From an uncultured Eubacteriales bacterium (GTDB lineage Bacteria; Bacillota; Clostridia; Oscillospirales; CAG-272): DNA of 64,000 bases. The stretch is taken from positions 22,716-86,715 of the forward strand of contig CAKVOU010000010.1 of assembly GCA_934796165.1 (NCBI GenBank). The letters are read 5' to 3'. Each line of letters starts with the position of its first letter. Positions within the stretch are counted from its first letter, which is position 1. Below are positions 51,532-61,656 of the stretch, in pieces. Made by a program: the position numbers and the translations under genes. The notes below the pieces were generated by a model, which saw only the letters and a program-made list of their open reading frames with translations, made no database searches and was not told the origin of the DNA.

Positions 51532-52875
51532 TTACTTTCCCGCAATGCTCATGCCGGGAACCAGCACGGGCGGCGCGGCAAACGCGGTCACGGAGGCGGG
51601 AATGCCGAATTTCAATTTGTTGCCGACCGCCGTGATTCCGAGAAGCAGTTCATAGAAGTTGCCGGCAACGGTGAAGCCCTTGACGTACTCCGCCTTCTTA
51701 CCTCCGCGGATACGATAGCCGGCGCTCTGAAGCGAGAAATCGCCCGTCACATCGTCGGCTCCCGCATGAAGTCCGTTCAATTCGGTGATGAGGATACCAT
51801 CCCCAGCCGCGGAGAACAGTTGCTCCTCACTCTTGTTGCCGGGCTCGAGACAGAAGCAGAAGGGACTGATATTGACCGAAGAGGTGTAGCTTCCGCGAAG
51901 TCCGTTGCCCGTCGATTCCCTGCCCGCCTTCTTCGCGGTCGTCAGGTCATAGAGAAGCGTCTTGAGAACGCCGTTTTCGATGACGTTCTTGCGGAATGCC
52001 GCGACACCCTCGCCGTCAAAGGAGGTCTGGGCGGGATAACCTTCCCGCATGGGGTCGTCGGTGATCGTCACGCAATCGGCGGCAACCTTTTCACCTTCCT
52101 TGCCCGCAAGACGGGACAAGCCCATCTGCGCGCTCTTCGCGGAGAATCCGGAGAAGAAGGTTGCAAGCAGGTCGCGCATGGATTCGCCGTCGAATACGAT
52201 ATTGTACTTTCCGGATTCCACGCTGCCGGCACCGAATTTTTCCTTGACGCGTCCGACTGTGCGCGCAGCAAGGTCGCCCATCTCCGCGGCGGTTTTACCG
52301 ACGGCGAAATCAAAGTCGTTGTCGGACTCTTCTCCGTTTTTAAGCACCGGAGCAACATAAGCCGCACTGACACCAACCCGGTTTGAGAGCTCCAAACCGT
52401 AGGAATTGTACAGATAGATCTCCGTTGTGCCGGTAAATGCACCGGATTTGGTACCGTCCGTCACCATGTCGGATGCGCCGTACTGCTGTTTCTGGAGCGA
52501 AAGTACGTTCTCCCGGACTTCGGCAGCAGTCGCCGGTTCAGAGAACTTTGCATTCGGAGTACCGTACTTCGGAGAGCCGGGAAAAATAAACACCTCATCC
52601 TCGTTTTCGATATTCCTTGCGTTCGCGGCGGCGCGACTGACCAATTCCGCCATCTCTTCCTCGGTCAGAAGCTCCGTGGAAGCGTAGCCCATCTTCCCGT
52701 CTACTTTACACCGGAAGCTGATCCCGGCAGAGGTGCCCGACGAAAAGTTGCTGATTTCATCCTTCAGCGCCTCGGCGGAAAGGTCTGCGGATTCGGCATA
52801 GTAAAGCTCATATTCTGTGATTCCCGCTTCTTTTGCGGCGCGCACCAGCGCGTCCTTCAGAATTCTGATATCCAT
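51532..52875 (-). CDS. tldE: TldE/PmbA-family protein
   Basis: The 447-residue protein is the non-catalytic partner of TldD; together they form a metalloprotease that cleaves unfolded peptides and matures some RiPPs. YELYYAESADLSAEAL, SAGISFRCKVDGKMGYAST and the late GNGLRGSYTSSVN match PmbA-type proteins. There is no HExxxH. ATG at 52875 follows GGGAGG and shares one base with the tldD stop (TAATG). Confidence 0.9.
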   Translation of the reverse strand: MDIRILKDALVRAAKEAGITEYELYYAESADLSAEALKDEISNFSSGTSAGISFRCKVDGKMGYASTELLTEEEMAELVSRAAANARNIENEDEVFIFPGSPKYGTPNAKFSEPATAAEVRENVLSLQKQQYGASDMVTDGTKSGAFTGTTEIYLYNSYGLELSNRVGVSAAYVAPVLKNGEESDNDFDFAVGKTAAEMGDLAARTVGRVKEKFGAGSVESGKYNIVFDGESMRDLLATFFSGFSAKSAQMGLSRLAGKEGEKVAADCVTITDDPMREGYPAQTSFDGEGVAAFRKNVIENGVLKTLLYDLTTAKKAGRESTGNGLRGSYTSSVNISPFCFCLEPGNKSEEQLFSAAGDGILITELNGLHAGADDVTGDFSLQSAGYRIRGGKKAEYVKGFTVAGNFYELLLGITAVGNKLKFGIPASVTAFAAPPVLVPGMSIAGK

Positions 52876-54260
52876 TATGAACGACCTCCCACCGTGATTT
52901 TGGAAACGCGGATCAGGGGCTGACCGACGTCGGTCGGTACACTGCCCGAAGTCGAGCCGCACATGCCCTGCCCGGTTGCAAGCTCCGTGCCGACCATGTC
53001 GATGTCCTTGAGAATCTGAGAGCCGGTGCCGATCAGCGATGCGCCGCGTACCGCCTCCGTAATCTTTCCGTTTTTGACGAGGTAGCCCTCGGTGACGGCA
53101 AAGTTGAATTCACCCGTCAGCGGATTGACCGAGCCGCCGCCCATGGACTTGCAGTAAAGTCCGTTCTCCATCGACGCGATGATGTCTTCGTTCCGGTCGG
53201 TTCCGGGGCAGATGAAGGTGTTGGTCATACGCGAGGTCGCCTCATAGAGGTAGCCCTGCCGTCTGCCGCTTCCCGTCATGGGCATTCCCATACGGCGGGA
53301 GCCGAGGCGGTCAACCAGATAGCTCTTCAGAACGCCGTTTTCGATGAGGACGTTCCTCTCGGTCGGGTGTCCTTCGTCGTCGATGTTGACCGAACCCCAT
53401 GCACCGGGGATGGTACCGTCGTCCACGGCGGTCACCTTGGGATTTGCGATCATCTGTCCCATCTTGCCGCACATCTGGGATGCGCCGACGCCGACCGCCG
53501 TCGCCTCCAGCGAATGTCCGCAAGCCTCGTGGAAAATGACACCGCCGAAACCGTTGTCAATGGCGACCGTCATCTGTCCCGCAGGGCAGTATGCGGCATG
53601 CAGGTTGGTCACCGCCTGCGCCGCGGCGGTCTTTCCGATCTCTGCGGGTGGAATGAGATCGAACACCTCAAGTCCCATCCCTCTGCCGGGCGCCTCAAAA
53701 CCGGTCTGCTCCTCTCCGCCGGCAGACGCGACTGCGCTGATGCCCATCCGGGTGCGGATATGCCGGTCGGAGGTGTAAAGTCCCTCGGTGTTGGCAACAA
53801 GAATGGTGTGATCGACCGTCACGAGGTTGCCGGAGACCTGGCTGATCTCGGAGCTGTACTCTTTTGCGGCAAAGCAACCGCTCTTGAGCAGGTCGATCTT
53901 CTGTTTCATGTCCGCGCTCCCGGGAACGATCTTCACGGGGTGAATGTTCGGAAAAATGCGCTCGGTCAGGTGGATCTGTACCTGCTTTTTCGATTCTCCG
54001 ATGACCCCGGCGACCGACGCGGCACAGGCAAGAAGTCCCTCGCGCGAAAGGTCGGAGGTGGAGGCAAAGACGGTTCTGGTCCCGAGGAACGCACGGATGC
54101 CGACGCCCGACAACACATTATCGCCGATCTGGTCGATCTTGCCGTCAATGAAGTGTACGACCCCGTTTCTGGTGTGCTCGGCATAGATCTCGGCAAAGTC
54201 CGCGCCCGTGGACACGGCGACGCCGAGGACCTCTTCGCACAGCTTTTCTGCAAGTATCAT
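52875..54260 (-). CDS. tldD: TldD-family metallopeptidase
   Basis: The 461-residue product carries the catalytic zinc motif HEACGH at 244-249 inside GGVIFHEACGHSLEA. An N-terminal DUF1704-like half is typical (VVHFIDGKIDQIGDNV, DHTILVANTEGLYTSD). ATG at 54260 follows AAAGGA; the frame is open a further 80 codons with no support. No RiPP precursor or modification gene was recognised nearby, so a general proteolytic role is likely. Confidence 0.93.
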   Translation of the reverse strand: MILAEKLCEEVLGVAVSTGADFAEIYAEHTRNGVVHFIDGKIDQIGDNVLSGVGIRAFLGTRTVFASTSDLSREGLLACAASVAGVIGESKKQVQIHLTERIFPNIHPVKIVPGSADMKQKIDLLKSGCFAAKEYSSEISQVSGNLVTVDHTILVANTEGLYTSDRHIRTRMGISAVASAGGEEQTGFEAPGRGMGLEVFDLIPPAEIGKTAAAQAVTNLHAAYCPAGQMTVAIDNGFGGVIFHEACGHSLEATAVGVGASQMCGKMGQMIANPKVTAVDDGTIPGAWGSVNIDDEGHPTERNVLIENGVLKSYLVDRLGSRRMGMPMTGSGRRQGYLYEATSRMTNTFICPGTDRNEDIIASMENGLYCKSMGGGSVNPLTGEFNFAVTEGYLVKNGKITEAVRGASLIGTGSQILKDIDMVGTELATGQGMCGSTSGSVPTDVGQPLIRVSKITVGGRS

Positions 54261-54292
54261 GGTGGTCAGTTCCTTTCTATGGTGTGATTTGG

Positions 54293-54955
54293 TTATTTGC
54301 AATTCAGCTTCAGAAGCACCGATTTGAGCGCTTCCATATCGCGGCAGACGAAGGAAACCGCTTCCGCGGGAACCTCCTTTGGCGAAATGAGATCGGGAAT
54401 CATGACGGTCGTCATACCTGCGGCGTGCCCCGACAGAAGCCCGTTGGGGGAATCCTCCACCGCAACGCTCTCCTCCGGCAGAACACCGAGCTCCTCGCAC
54501 GCCTTCAGATAAATATCGGGGCTGGGCTTGCTGTGGGCGACCATGTTGCCCGTGATAACGCGGTCAAACGAATCCCCGAGTCCCGCACGTTCCAGATACT
54601 CCCCCGCTCTTTTCTGATTGGTGGAGGTGGCAAGGGCGACGAGAAAGCCGTTTCCGTGCAGCCACGAAAAGATCTCCGGCACGCCGGGCTTGAAGGGGAG
54701 CCCGTTTGCCCGGATATACGCATCAATGTGTACCGAGCGGCGCGCCATAAGCGTTTCATAGGGAAACTCTTTCCCGTATTTCCCGTGAAAATACGTGCCG
54801 ATGTCCGCGTTGTTTCTGCCTGTGCAGACGCGGATGTCCGCGTCGATCTCCGGTATCCCGCCGAGGTCGTCCGCCGCCCGGCGCCACGCCATGCGGTAGA
54901 TGCGTTCGGTGTCGAAAACGACTCCGTCCATATCAAATACAACTGCTCTCTTCAT
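54293..54955 (-). CDS. HAD-family hydrolase (beta-phosphoglucomutase-like)
   Basis: The 220-residue protein has DMDGVVFDTE (Asp8 and Asp10), motif II LATSTNQ, the Lys in HSKPSPDIYLKA, and EDSPNGLLSG. The four-helix cap and the DG motif fit the beta-phosphoglucomutase/sugar-phosphatase branch. It sits 20 bases after tgt and before tldD in one transcript. The substrate is unknown. Confidence 0.87.
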   Translation of the reverse strand: MKRAVVFDMDGVVFDTERIYRMAWRRAADDLGGIPEIDADIRVCTGRNNADIGTYFHGKYGKEFPYETLMARRSVHIDAYIRANGLPFKPGVPEIFSWLHGNGFLVALATSTNQKRAGEYLERAGLGDSFDRVITGNMVAHSKPSPDIYLKACEELGVLPEESVAVEDSPNGLLSGHAAGMTTVMIPDLISPKEVPAEAVSFVCRDMEALKSVLLKLNCK

Positions 54956-54974
54956 ATACAGGTGCCGCTCCGTT

Positions 54975-56111
54975 TCAGTCCGGATTGCGCTCGCCGAGAG
55001 CCACATGGTACTTCTGATAGAAGCTCTCGAAATAGTCCCCGTCCAGCGCGTCGCGGATCTTCTGGGTCAGGTCGTTGTAGAAGTAGAGGTTGTGGGTCAC
55101 GGCAAGGCGCATACCGAGCGATTCCTTTGCCTTGAGCAGGTGACGGATGTAGGCGCGGCTGTAATGCTTGCAGGTCGGGCACTGGCAGGACACGCCGATG
55201 GGGCGTTCGTCCTTCAGATATTTTTCGTTGAGCAGATTCATCTTGCCCTCCCACGTGAACAGGTTTCCGTGGCGGGCGTTGCGGCTTGGCATCACGCAGT
55301 CGAAGAAGTCCACGCCGAGGTGCACCGCTTCAAGGATGTTGCATGGCGTGCCGACGCCCATCAGATACCGCGGCTTGTTTTCGGGCATATGCGGCTCCAC
55401 CGCGTCGATGATGCGGTACATTTCCGAAGTCTCCTCGCCGACGGCAAGTCCGCCGATTGCGTAGCCGTCCAGGTCCATTTCGGCGATCGCCTTCATGTTG
55501 GCAATGCGGAGGTCTTCATAGGTGCCGCCCTGGTTGATGCCGAAGAGCAGCTGATGCTTGTTGATGGTATCCGGAAGCGAATTGAGCCTTGCCATTTCCG
55601 CCTTGCAGCGGGCAAGCCATCTCACCGTGCGCTCGCTGGATTGCTTGACGTAATCATAGGGCGCGGGATTCTCGATACACTCGTCAAACGCCATGGCAAT
55701 GGTGGAGGCGAGGTTGGACTGGATCTGCATGCTTTCCTCGGGACCCATGAAAATGCGCTTGCCGTCGATGTGAGAAGCAAACTTCACGCCCTCCTCCGTG
55801 ATTTTACGGAGCTGTGCCAGGGAAAAGACCTGAAATCCGCCCGAATCCGTGAGGACGGGACCGTCCCAGTTCATAAATTTGCGGATACCGCCGAGATCGT
55901 GGATGAGGCGGTCGCCGGGACGCAGGTGCAGGTGATAGGTGTTGGAGAGTTCCACGCGGCAGTTGATTTCTTTCAATTCCACCGTGGAAACACCGCCCTT
56001 GATCGCGGCACAGGTGCCGACGTTCATGAATACCGGCGTTTCAATATCGCCGTGAACCGTGTGCAGAACGCCGCGGCGTGCGCGACCGTCCTTTTTCTTT
56101 ACTTCGTACAT
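54975..56111 (-). CDS. tgt: tRNA-guanine transglycosylase
   Basis: Tgt exchanges G34 for preQ1 in tRNAs with GUN anticodons. The 378-residue product has PVLTDSGGFQVFSL (substrate-binding Asp), the nucleophile Asp in DFFDCVMPSRNARHG, and the zinc site CQCPTCKHY with a later His. AAAGGAG precedes the ATG. queA is not adjacent. gluQ in the same window adds to the queuosine-related set. Confidence 0.96.
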   Translation of the reverse strand: MYEVKKKDGRARRGVLHTVHGDIETPVFMNVGTCAAIKGGVSTVELKEINCRVELSNTYHLHLRPGDRLIHDLGGIRKFMNWDGPVLTDSGGFQVFSLAQLRKITEEGVKFASHIDGKRIFMGPEESMQIQSNLASTIAMAFDECIENPAPYDYVKQSSERTVRWLARCKAEMARLNSLPDTINKHQLLFGINQGGTYEDLRIANMKAIAEMDLDGYAIGGLAVGEETSEMYRIIDAVEPHMPENKPRYLMGVGTPCNILEAVHLGVDFFDCVMPSRNARHGNLFTWEGKMNLLNEKYLKDERPIGVSCQCPTCKHYSRAYIRHLLKAKESLGMRLAVTHNLYFYNDLTQKIRDALDGDYFESFYQKYHVALGERNPD

Positions 56112-56251
56112 GAGTAAATCTCCTTTTCGGGCAAACGCGAAAGCAGCGCGCCGCCTTTGTGTATGTTATTTTCGCGGGTCACGCAGGGCGCTCCCGTGAG
56201 GTTTCGGTAAGATACGGGACTCCCGCGCCTTCAACACGCAAGGCGTTCCCG

Positions 56252-58501
56252 TTATGTTCTTTCAAACTGGTGATCGAGATTCTTCTTGGTCAGTTCCAGA
56301 GCAACAGGTCTGCCGTGCGGACAGAAGGTGATATCGGGGAGCTTCATCATCTCGTCCACGAGCCATTCGATGTGCTCCTCCGGGTATTCCCTGCCCGCCT
56401 TGATCGCCGCCTTGCAGGACGCCTGATACAGGGCTTTTTCAAAGAGAATATCCCGCGTGAGTTTTGCCGATCCCGTGGCGGACTTGATACGCCCCACAAT
56501 CGCGGTCAGCATATCAGGGACCGCCGACTGTTCGACCCCGTCGGGAATCGCGCTGACGGATACCGTGTTGCGCGCCGTGGTGAAGGCAAAGCCGACGGAT
56601 TCCAGTTCCTGCCGGTAGGCTTCCACCAGTTCCACCTCATCGGTCATCAGCATGACATCAACGGGGAGCATGAGCATCTGCGACGGAACCTCCATCGACC
56701 GCATATTGGTCCTGAGCCGCTCGAAAATGAGCCGTTCATGCGCCGCGTGTTTGTCGATGATGAGCAGCTTTTCCTCTGTCTCCACCAGCACATAGGAATA
56801 AAATGCCTCGCCGAGGATGCGGTAATTCTTGTGTTCCGGCGGGTTTTCCGGCAGATCCTCCGTCGGGGTCTGCTCTGCGACCTCGGATTCCTCCGGTTTC
56901 TCCGGACATTCCCCGGTCTCTCCGCCACTTGCCGGGGAGGGGCTTTCGGCAGGTCCTTCCCCGTTCTCCGGATGCGGCTGCGTGGCTTCCGAAGAAGCCG
57001 ATACAGATTGCCCGACTCCCGTCGGAGTATCGTACACGCTGTACGCGTTGCGGTTCTGTTCCAACTCCTTGAGATACTGCTCCGCTGTCAGTGTCTCCGG
57101 GATCGGCGGAACGGGAGCCATGCCGGAAATTCCGGGAACGGGTACCCCGCCGGGCACGGCTGAACCGGAGAGTTCGGAGACAGGTGCCGCACCGGAAACA
57201 GATGTTGCGCCGGGCGCAGTTGAAGCGGGCGCTCCGGGAGCGGACATCGCGCGGGATACATCAGCGGGCGCCCCGCCGGCATTTGCGGGAGTTTTCTCGC
57301 CGAGATACTTCCGCCGGTATTCCTCCGCCGATACGCGGTCGAATGCGGGTGCCCCGGCTTTTGCGGGAGCCGCCTGCGGAGAGGAGGCGGAAGCCTCCGT
57401 CATGCGAAGCTGAAGATTTTTCACAGACTCCCCCCGCCCGTTGTTCACGGGGAACGGGTTGTCCGACATCCGGGGACCGGAGGCAGTCCCGAGCTTCACC
57501 TCGGGACGGGTGACGTTCTGCTCCAGTGCGGTCCGCACTGCGTAATAGATCGCCTCAAAGACCGGCTTTTCGTTGGAAAACTTAACCTCCAGCTTCGCGG
57601 GATGCACATTGACATCCACCCGGCGGGGGTCAATCGTGAGAAACAGCACGCAGGCGGGAAACCTCTCCTGCGGCAGGTAGGAAACATACGCCTGCTCCAC
57701 CGCCGCCATTGCGGTTTTGGAACGGACGTAGCGTTGGTTGATAAAAAAGTTTTCATAAGTGCGGTTGGCTTTTACATTATCGGTCCTGCCGATAAAACCG
57801 CTGACCTTCACATTTTCGAATTCCCCTTCGACCGGGATCATGCGAGTGGCAAAATCCCGCCCGAATACCGCGAAAATCGCGCTTTTCAGGTTCCCGTCGC
57901 CGGAGGTCTCCACCTTGAGCCTGCCGTCCACAATGAGCGAAAACGCGATCTCCGGGTGCGACACCGCAACCTTTTCCACGACAGCGGTCACCGCCATCGC
58001 CTCGGTCACGTCCTTTTTGAGGAACTTGCGGCGGGCAGGAACGTTCATGAATAGGTCCTCGACGATGACGGTCGTACCGTCCGACGCGCCGCGTTCGGAA
58101 AGAGAAACGATGTTTCCGGCATTCACCTCCAGCATCGCACCGATCGGCGCGTCGTGCGGCTTGGAGATAATCCGCACCCTCGACACGGCGCAGGTCGCCG
58201 CGAGCGCTTCGCCGCGGAATCCGAGCGTAATAATGGTGTCAAGGTCAGACGCGTCCTTGATCTTGCTGGTCGCATGGCGGCGGATAGCAACCGGCAGATC
58301 GTCCTTTTCCATGCCGCATCCGTCATCGGTCACGCGGAGAAAGGTCACGCCGCCGTTCTGAATCTCCACTGTGATACGCCTCGCGCCCGCGTCAATGGAA
58401 TTCTCCATCAATTCCTTGACGACCGACGCAGGACGGTCAACGACCTCGCCCGCGGCGATCAGGTTGGCGACCGCAAAAGACAGGACATTGATTTTTCCCA
58501 T
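56252..58501 (-). CDS. mutL: DNA mismatch repair protein MutL
   Basis: The 749-residue protein has the GHKL ATPase half (ELMENSIDAGA, DDGCGM, GFRGEAL) and a C-terminal endonuclase-type domain: DKHAAHERLIFE near 580, the ACKAAIKAG segment and CPHGRP near 725. These metal-site motifs mark the nicking MutL of bacteria without MutH. A Pro/Ala/Glu-rich linker of about 200 residues joins them. It starts 28 bases after the SecB-like gene. Confidence 0.96.
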   Translation of the reverse strand: MGKINVLSFAVANLIAAGEVVDRPASVVKELMENSIDAGARRITVEIQNGGVTFLRVTDDGCGMEKDDLPVAIRRHATSKIKDASDLDTIITLGFRGEALAATCAVSRVRIISKPHDAPIGAMLEVNAGNIVSLSERGASDGTTVIVEDLFMNVPARRKFLKKDVTEAMAVTAVVEKVAVSHPEIAFSLIVDGRLKVETSGDGNLKSAIFAVFGRDFATRMIPVEGEFENVKVSGFIGRTDNVKANRTYENFFINQRYVRSKTAMAAVEQAYVSYLPQERFPACVLFLTIDPRRVDVNVHPAKLEVKFSNEKPVFEAIYYAVRTALEQNVTRPEVKLGTASGPRMSDNPFPVNNGRGESVKNLQLRMTEASASSPQAAPAKAGAPAFDRVSAEEYRRKYLGEKTPANAGGAPADVSRAMSAPGAPASTAPGATSVSGAAPVSELSGSAVPGGVPVPGISGMAPVPPIPETLTAEQYLKELEQNRNAYSVYDTPTGVGQSVSASSEATQPHPENGEGPAESPSPASGGETGECPEKPEESEVAEQTPTEDLPENPPEHKNYRILGEAFYSYVLVETEEKLLIIDKHAAHERLIFERLRTNMRSMEVPSQMLMLPVDVMLMTDEVELVEAYRQELESVGFAFTTARNTVSVSAIPDGVEQSAVPDMLTAIVGRIKSATGSAKLTRDILFEKALYQASCKAAIKAGREYPEEHIEWLVDEMMKLPDITFCPHGRPVALELTKKNLDHQFERT

Positions 58502-58528
58502 GTGCGTCCCTCCGTTTCTCTCTTTATG

Positions 58529-58927
58529 TCATTTATCCTCCGGGTGCAGGTCCACCCGGTAGACGGTCTTGTCGTCAATGTCAATCGGCGGAATCATGAC
58601 GGGAGCCAGCCCGCCCGCCGCCGTCACTGCGGAAATATACGCCTTCGCGTAAGGAAAAAGTTGCTTGAAGGACTCCGCGTGAATTTCCTCTTTTTCCGCC
58701 GAGGAGTCAAAACGGAAGATGCCGCCGATGGTCAGGTCAAGGCGGAACCGCTTGTCGTCCTCGCCGTCACGCACCGTGACCTTCATCTCCCCTCTGCCGA
58801 CCTGATCCTGTCCGTAGGTCGCGTGGTAGGAATAACTGTTTTCAAACCGCAGCTTGTTTCCGGGCTGAATGTTCTGCACGAGATGAAATTCCCGCACCTG
58901 ATACCCGATCAGATTGACCTTGTGCAT
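58529..58927 (-). CDS. SecB-like protein
   Basis: The 132-residue protein resembles SecB-type proteins. It begins with NLIGYQVREFHLVQN and has beta-strand pairs in the middle. LTIGGIFRFDSS is followed by the most characteristic segment, FKQLFPYAKAYISAVTAAGG, then PVMIPPIDID. SecB is a chaperone for exported or antitoxin proteins and is not typical of Gram-positives; SecB-like relatives occur there sporadically. ATG at 58927 follows AGAGGA. It lies between mutS and mutL, 66 and 28 bases apart. Its job is unknown. Confidence 0.7.
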   Translation of the reverse strand: MHKVNLIGYQVREFHLVQNIQPGNKLRFENSYSYHATYGQDQVGRGEMKVTVRDGEDDKRFRLDLTIGGIFRFDSSAEKEEIHAESFKQLFPYAKAYISAVTAAGGLAPVMIPPIDIDDKTVYRVDLHPEDK

Positions 58928-58992
58928 GGTTTTCCTCTTTTCTGTATTTTTTCGTCCGGCACTTCCCGTTTCCCGGGCTTGTCCCAAATACA

Positions 58993-61599
58993 TTACTTCA
59001 GCCGCTTCTGCAGATCAAACAGAAACGACATACACTCAAACGGTGAGAGCGTATTGAGATCCGCCGCCTTCAGTTCCGCGATAACCATGTCCCCGGCAGT
59101 TTCCTCAAAGGTAATCTGCCCGTCGTCCGGCTCGTTCTGTTTCTTTGTCTCTCCTCCGTCGGTCGCCTCGCGCACCGCCTTCGCGGTATCCTCCACGGAG
59201 CGGAGCACCTGCTTGGCTCTTGTAATGACCTCGTTCGGAAGTCCCGCCAGTTTTGCGACCTCAATGCCGAAGCTGTCGTCGGTCGAGCCGCGCACGATCT
59301 TACGAAGGAAGGTGATGCTGTCTCCGCGCTTGCGGGCGGCGATGTGGTAGTTCACCACGCCGTCGTACTCGCCCTCCATGGAGGTCAGCTCATGATAGTG
59401 GGTCGCAAACAGCGTCTTGGCGCCGATCTTGCGTCCCGCCGTGTACTCCACGATGGCGCGGGCAATGCTCATGCCGTCATAGGTGGAGGTACCGCGTCCG
59501 ACCTCGTCGTAAATGATGAGGCTCTTCTTGGTCGCGTTGTGCAATATGTAGGCGACCTCGTTCATTTCCAGCATGAAGGTGGACTGCCCCGACGCGAGGT
59601 CATCTGACGCACCGACGCGGGTGAACACCTTGTCCACCACGCCGATGTGTGCTTCCTTCGCAGGGACAAACGACCCGATCTGCGCCATGACGGTAATGAG
59701 CGCGACCTGACGCATATAGGTGGATTTACCCGCCATGTTGGGCCCCGTGATCAGCATGAGGCGGTTGTCGCCCGTATCGAGATATGCGTCGTTCGGGACG
59801 AAATAGGAATCCTTCACGAACTGCTCGACCACGGGGTGTCTGCCGTCCTTTACCGAAATCACGTCGTCCTTTGCCATTTCCGGCTTGATGTAATTATTGC
59901 GTGCGGCAACCGTCGCAAGCGACAGATACACGTCAAGCTCCGAGAGAAGCGCCGCGGTCTTCTGGATGCGGTCGGACGCGTCGGCAACCGTCGTGCGTAC
60001 CTTCTGGAACAGTTCGTATTCCAGCGCGCAGACGCGGTCGGAGGCACCGAGGATGGTCGCTTCCATTTCCTTGAGCTCCTCGGTGATATACCGCTCGCCG
60101 TTCACCAGCGTCTGCTTGCGGATATAGCGGTCCGGTACCTGATCCGTCATGGATTTGCTGACTTCCAGGTAGTACCCGAATACGCGGTTGTAGCCGATCT
60201 TGAGGGTCTTGATACCGGTCGCCTGCTTTTCGGTTTCCAGCATCCGGTCGAGCCAGCCGCGGCTGTCCGTCATGACCGAGCGCAGCTTGTCCACATCCTC
60301 GTTGTAACCTGCGGCAATGATCCCGCCTTCCCTGACCGAAAAGGGCGCATCCTCCGCGATGGCGGAAGAAATGAGCGTGTTGATGTCCGTGAGCAGATCA
60401 AAGCCCGCAAACAGCTCGCGGAGCTTTTCGGAGGAACGTCCCTCCAGCAGTTTCCGGATATCGGGCAGTACCGCCGTCGTTGCGGCAATGGCGCGCAGGT
60501 CCTTGCCGTTCGCCGAACCGTACACTACCTTGGTAATGAGGCGTTCCAGATCGAGCACATGATCGAGCAGAGCCGACAGCTCCTCGCGGAGCATATAATC
60601 CCCGACAAATTCCTCCACCGCGCCCTGTCTTCTGACGATCTCGTCCGTCCGGAGCAGAGGATGCTCCACCCAACGGCGGAGAAGCCGCGCGCCGGGAGCG
60701 GTACGGGTTTTGTCAAGCACCCAGAGGAGCGAACCCTTCTTCTCTTTGGAACGCAGGGTCTCGGTCAACTCAAGGTTGCGGCGCGTGTTGACGTCCATAT
60801 CCAGATACTGTCCGTCGGAATACACGCGAAGCTCGCGGATATAAGACATATCCGACTTCTGTGTCTCACGGATATAGGAAAGGAGCGCACCGACTGCGGC
60901 GACAAGCGGCTTGTCGTCATAAGTCTCCGGTCTGACCGAGTCTCCGAACTGCTCCCGGACGGCGCGGCTTGCGTCCTCCTGGTCAAAGCGGGCAAGCTGA
61001 CCGTCCGAAACCATGGTGTCCGGCATCCGCCCCGTGAGAAACTCCGAGGTCGCGGGCACCTTGTCACGCCCGAGGTTCATGAGAATCTCGCGCGGAGCAT
61101 AGGTCCCAAGCTCGTTCTGCAATTTGATCTCCGCGTCCGCGCCCGAAAACGAGGTCGCACTGACCTCCGCCGTTGAAATGTCGGCAAAGCACACGCCGAT
61201 CTCCCCCGTGCCGAAGCAGACCGCAGCGAGATAGTTGTTTTTCTGTTCGGGTAAAAGATCGGTCTCGATGAGCGTGCCCGGCGTGACCACGCGGACGACC
61301 TCCCGTTTGACCAGATCCTTGGCAAGCGCGGGATCCTCCATCTGCTCGCAGATGGCGATCTTGAAGCCCTTTTCGATCAGCTTGCCGATATAGACATCCG
61401 CCGCGTGGAACGGCACGCCGCACATCGGCGCACGTTCCGCCTCGCCGCAATCCCTGCCGGTCAGGGTCAGATCGAGCGCGCGGGACGCGGTGATCGCGTC
61501 GTCAAAGAACATTTCATAGAAATCGCCGAGGCGGTAGAACAGAAGATGGTCCGGATACTGCTCTTTGACCTTGAAATACTGTTGCATCATCGGAGTCAT
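58993..61599 (-). CDS. mutS: DNA mismatch repair protein MutS
   Basis: The 868-residue product has the mismatch-recognition motif in GDFYEMFFDDA, connector and clamp domains, and the ATPase with Walker A GPNMAGKSTYMRQ near 618 and Walker B DEVGRGTSTYDG. The C-terminal part ends in FECMSFLFDLQKRLK. AAGGAG precedes the ATG. It acts with MutL in the same operon. Confidence 0.97.
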   Translation of the reverse strand: MTPMMQQYFKVKEQYPDHLLFYRLGDFYEMFFDDAITASRALDLTLTGRDCGEAERAPMCGVPFHAADVYIGKLIEKGFKIAICEQMEDPALAKDLVKREVVRVVTPGTLIETDLLPEQKNNYLAAVCFGTGEIGVCFADISTAEVSATSFSGADAEIKLQNELGTYAPREILMNLGRDKVPATSEFLTGRMPDTMVSDGQLARFDQEDASRAVREQFGDSVRPETYDDKPLVAAVGALLSYIRETQKSDMSYIRELRVYSDGQYLDMDVNTRRNLELTETLRSKEKKGSLLWVLDKTRTAPGARLLRRWVEHPLLRTDEIVRRQGAVEEFVGDYMLREELSALLDHVLDLERLITKVVYGSANGKDLRAIAATTAVLPDIRKLLEGRSSEKLRELFAGFDLLTDINTLISSAIAEDAPFSVREGGIIAAGYNEDVDKLRSVMTDSRGWLDRMLETEKQATGIKTLKIGYNRVFGYYLEVSKSMTDQVPDRYIRKQTLVNGERYITEELKEMEATILGASDRVCALEYELFQKVRTTVADASDRIQKTAALLSELDVYLSLATVAARNNYIKPEMAKDDVISVKDGRHPVVEQFVKDSYFVPNDAYLDTGDNRLMLITGPNMAGKSTYMRQVALITVMAQIGSFVPAKEAHIGVVDKVFTRVGASDDLASGQSTFMLEMNEVAYILHNATKKSLIIYDEVGRGTSTYDGMSIARAIVEYTAGRKIGAKTLFATHYHELTSMEGEYDGVVNYHIAARKRGDSITFLRKIVRGSTDDSFGIEVAKLAGLPNEVITRAKQVLRSVEDTAKAVREATDGGETKKQNEPDDGQITFEETAGDMVIAELKAADLNTLSPFECMSFLFDLQKRLK

Positions 61600-61656
61600 G
61601 ATGTCTCTCTCCTTACTCTTTCACAAATGAGAACGGCTTCCCTGCCGGATAAAGCA

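Noticed and set aside
51532..54260. A RiPP biosynthesis locus around tldD-tldE
   Set aside because: No precursor peptide, modification enzyme or exporter was recognised; the genes sit in a housekeeping operon.
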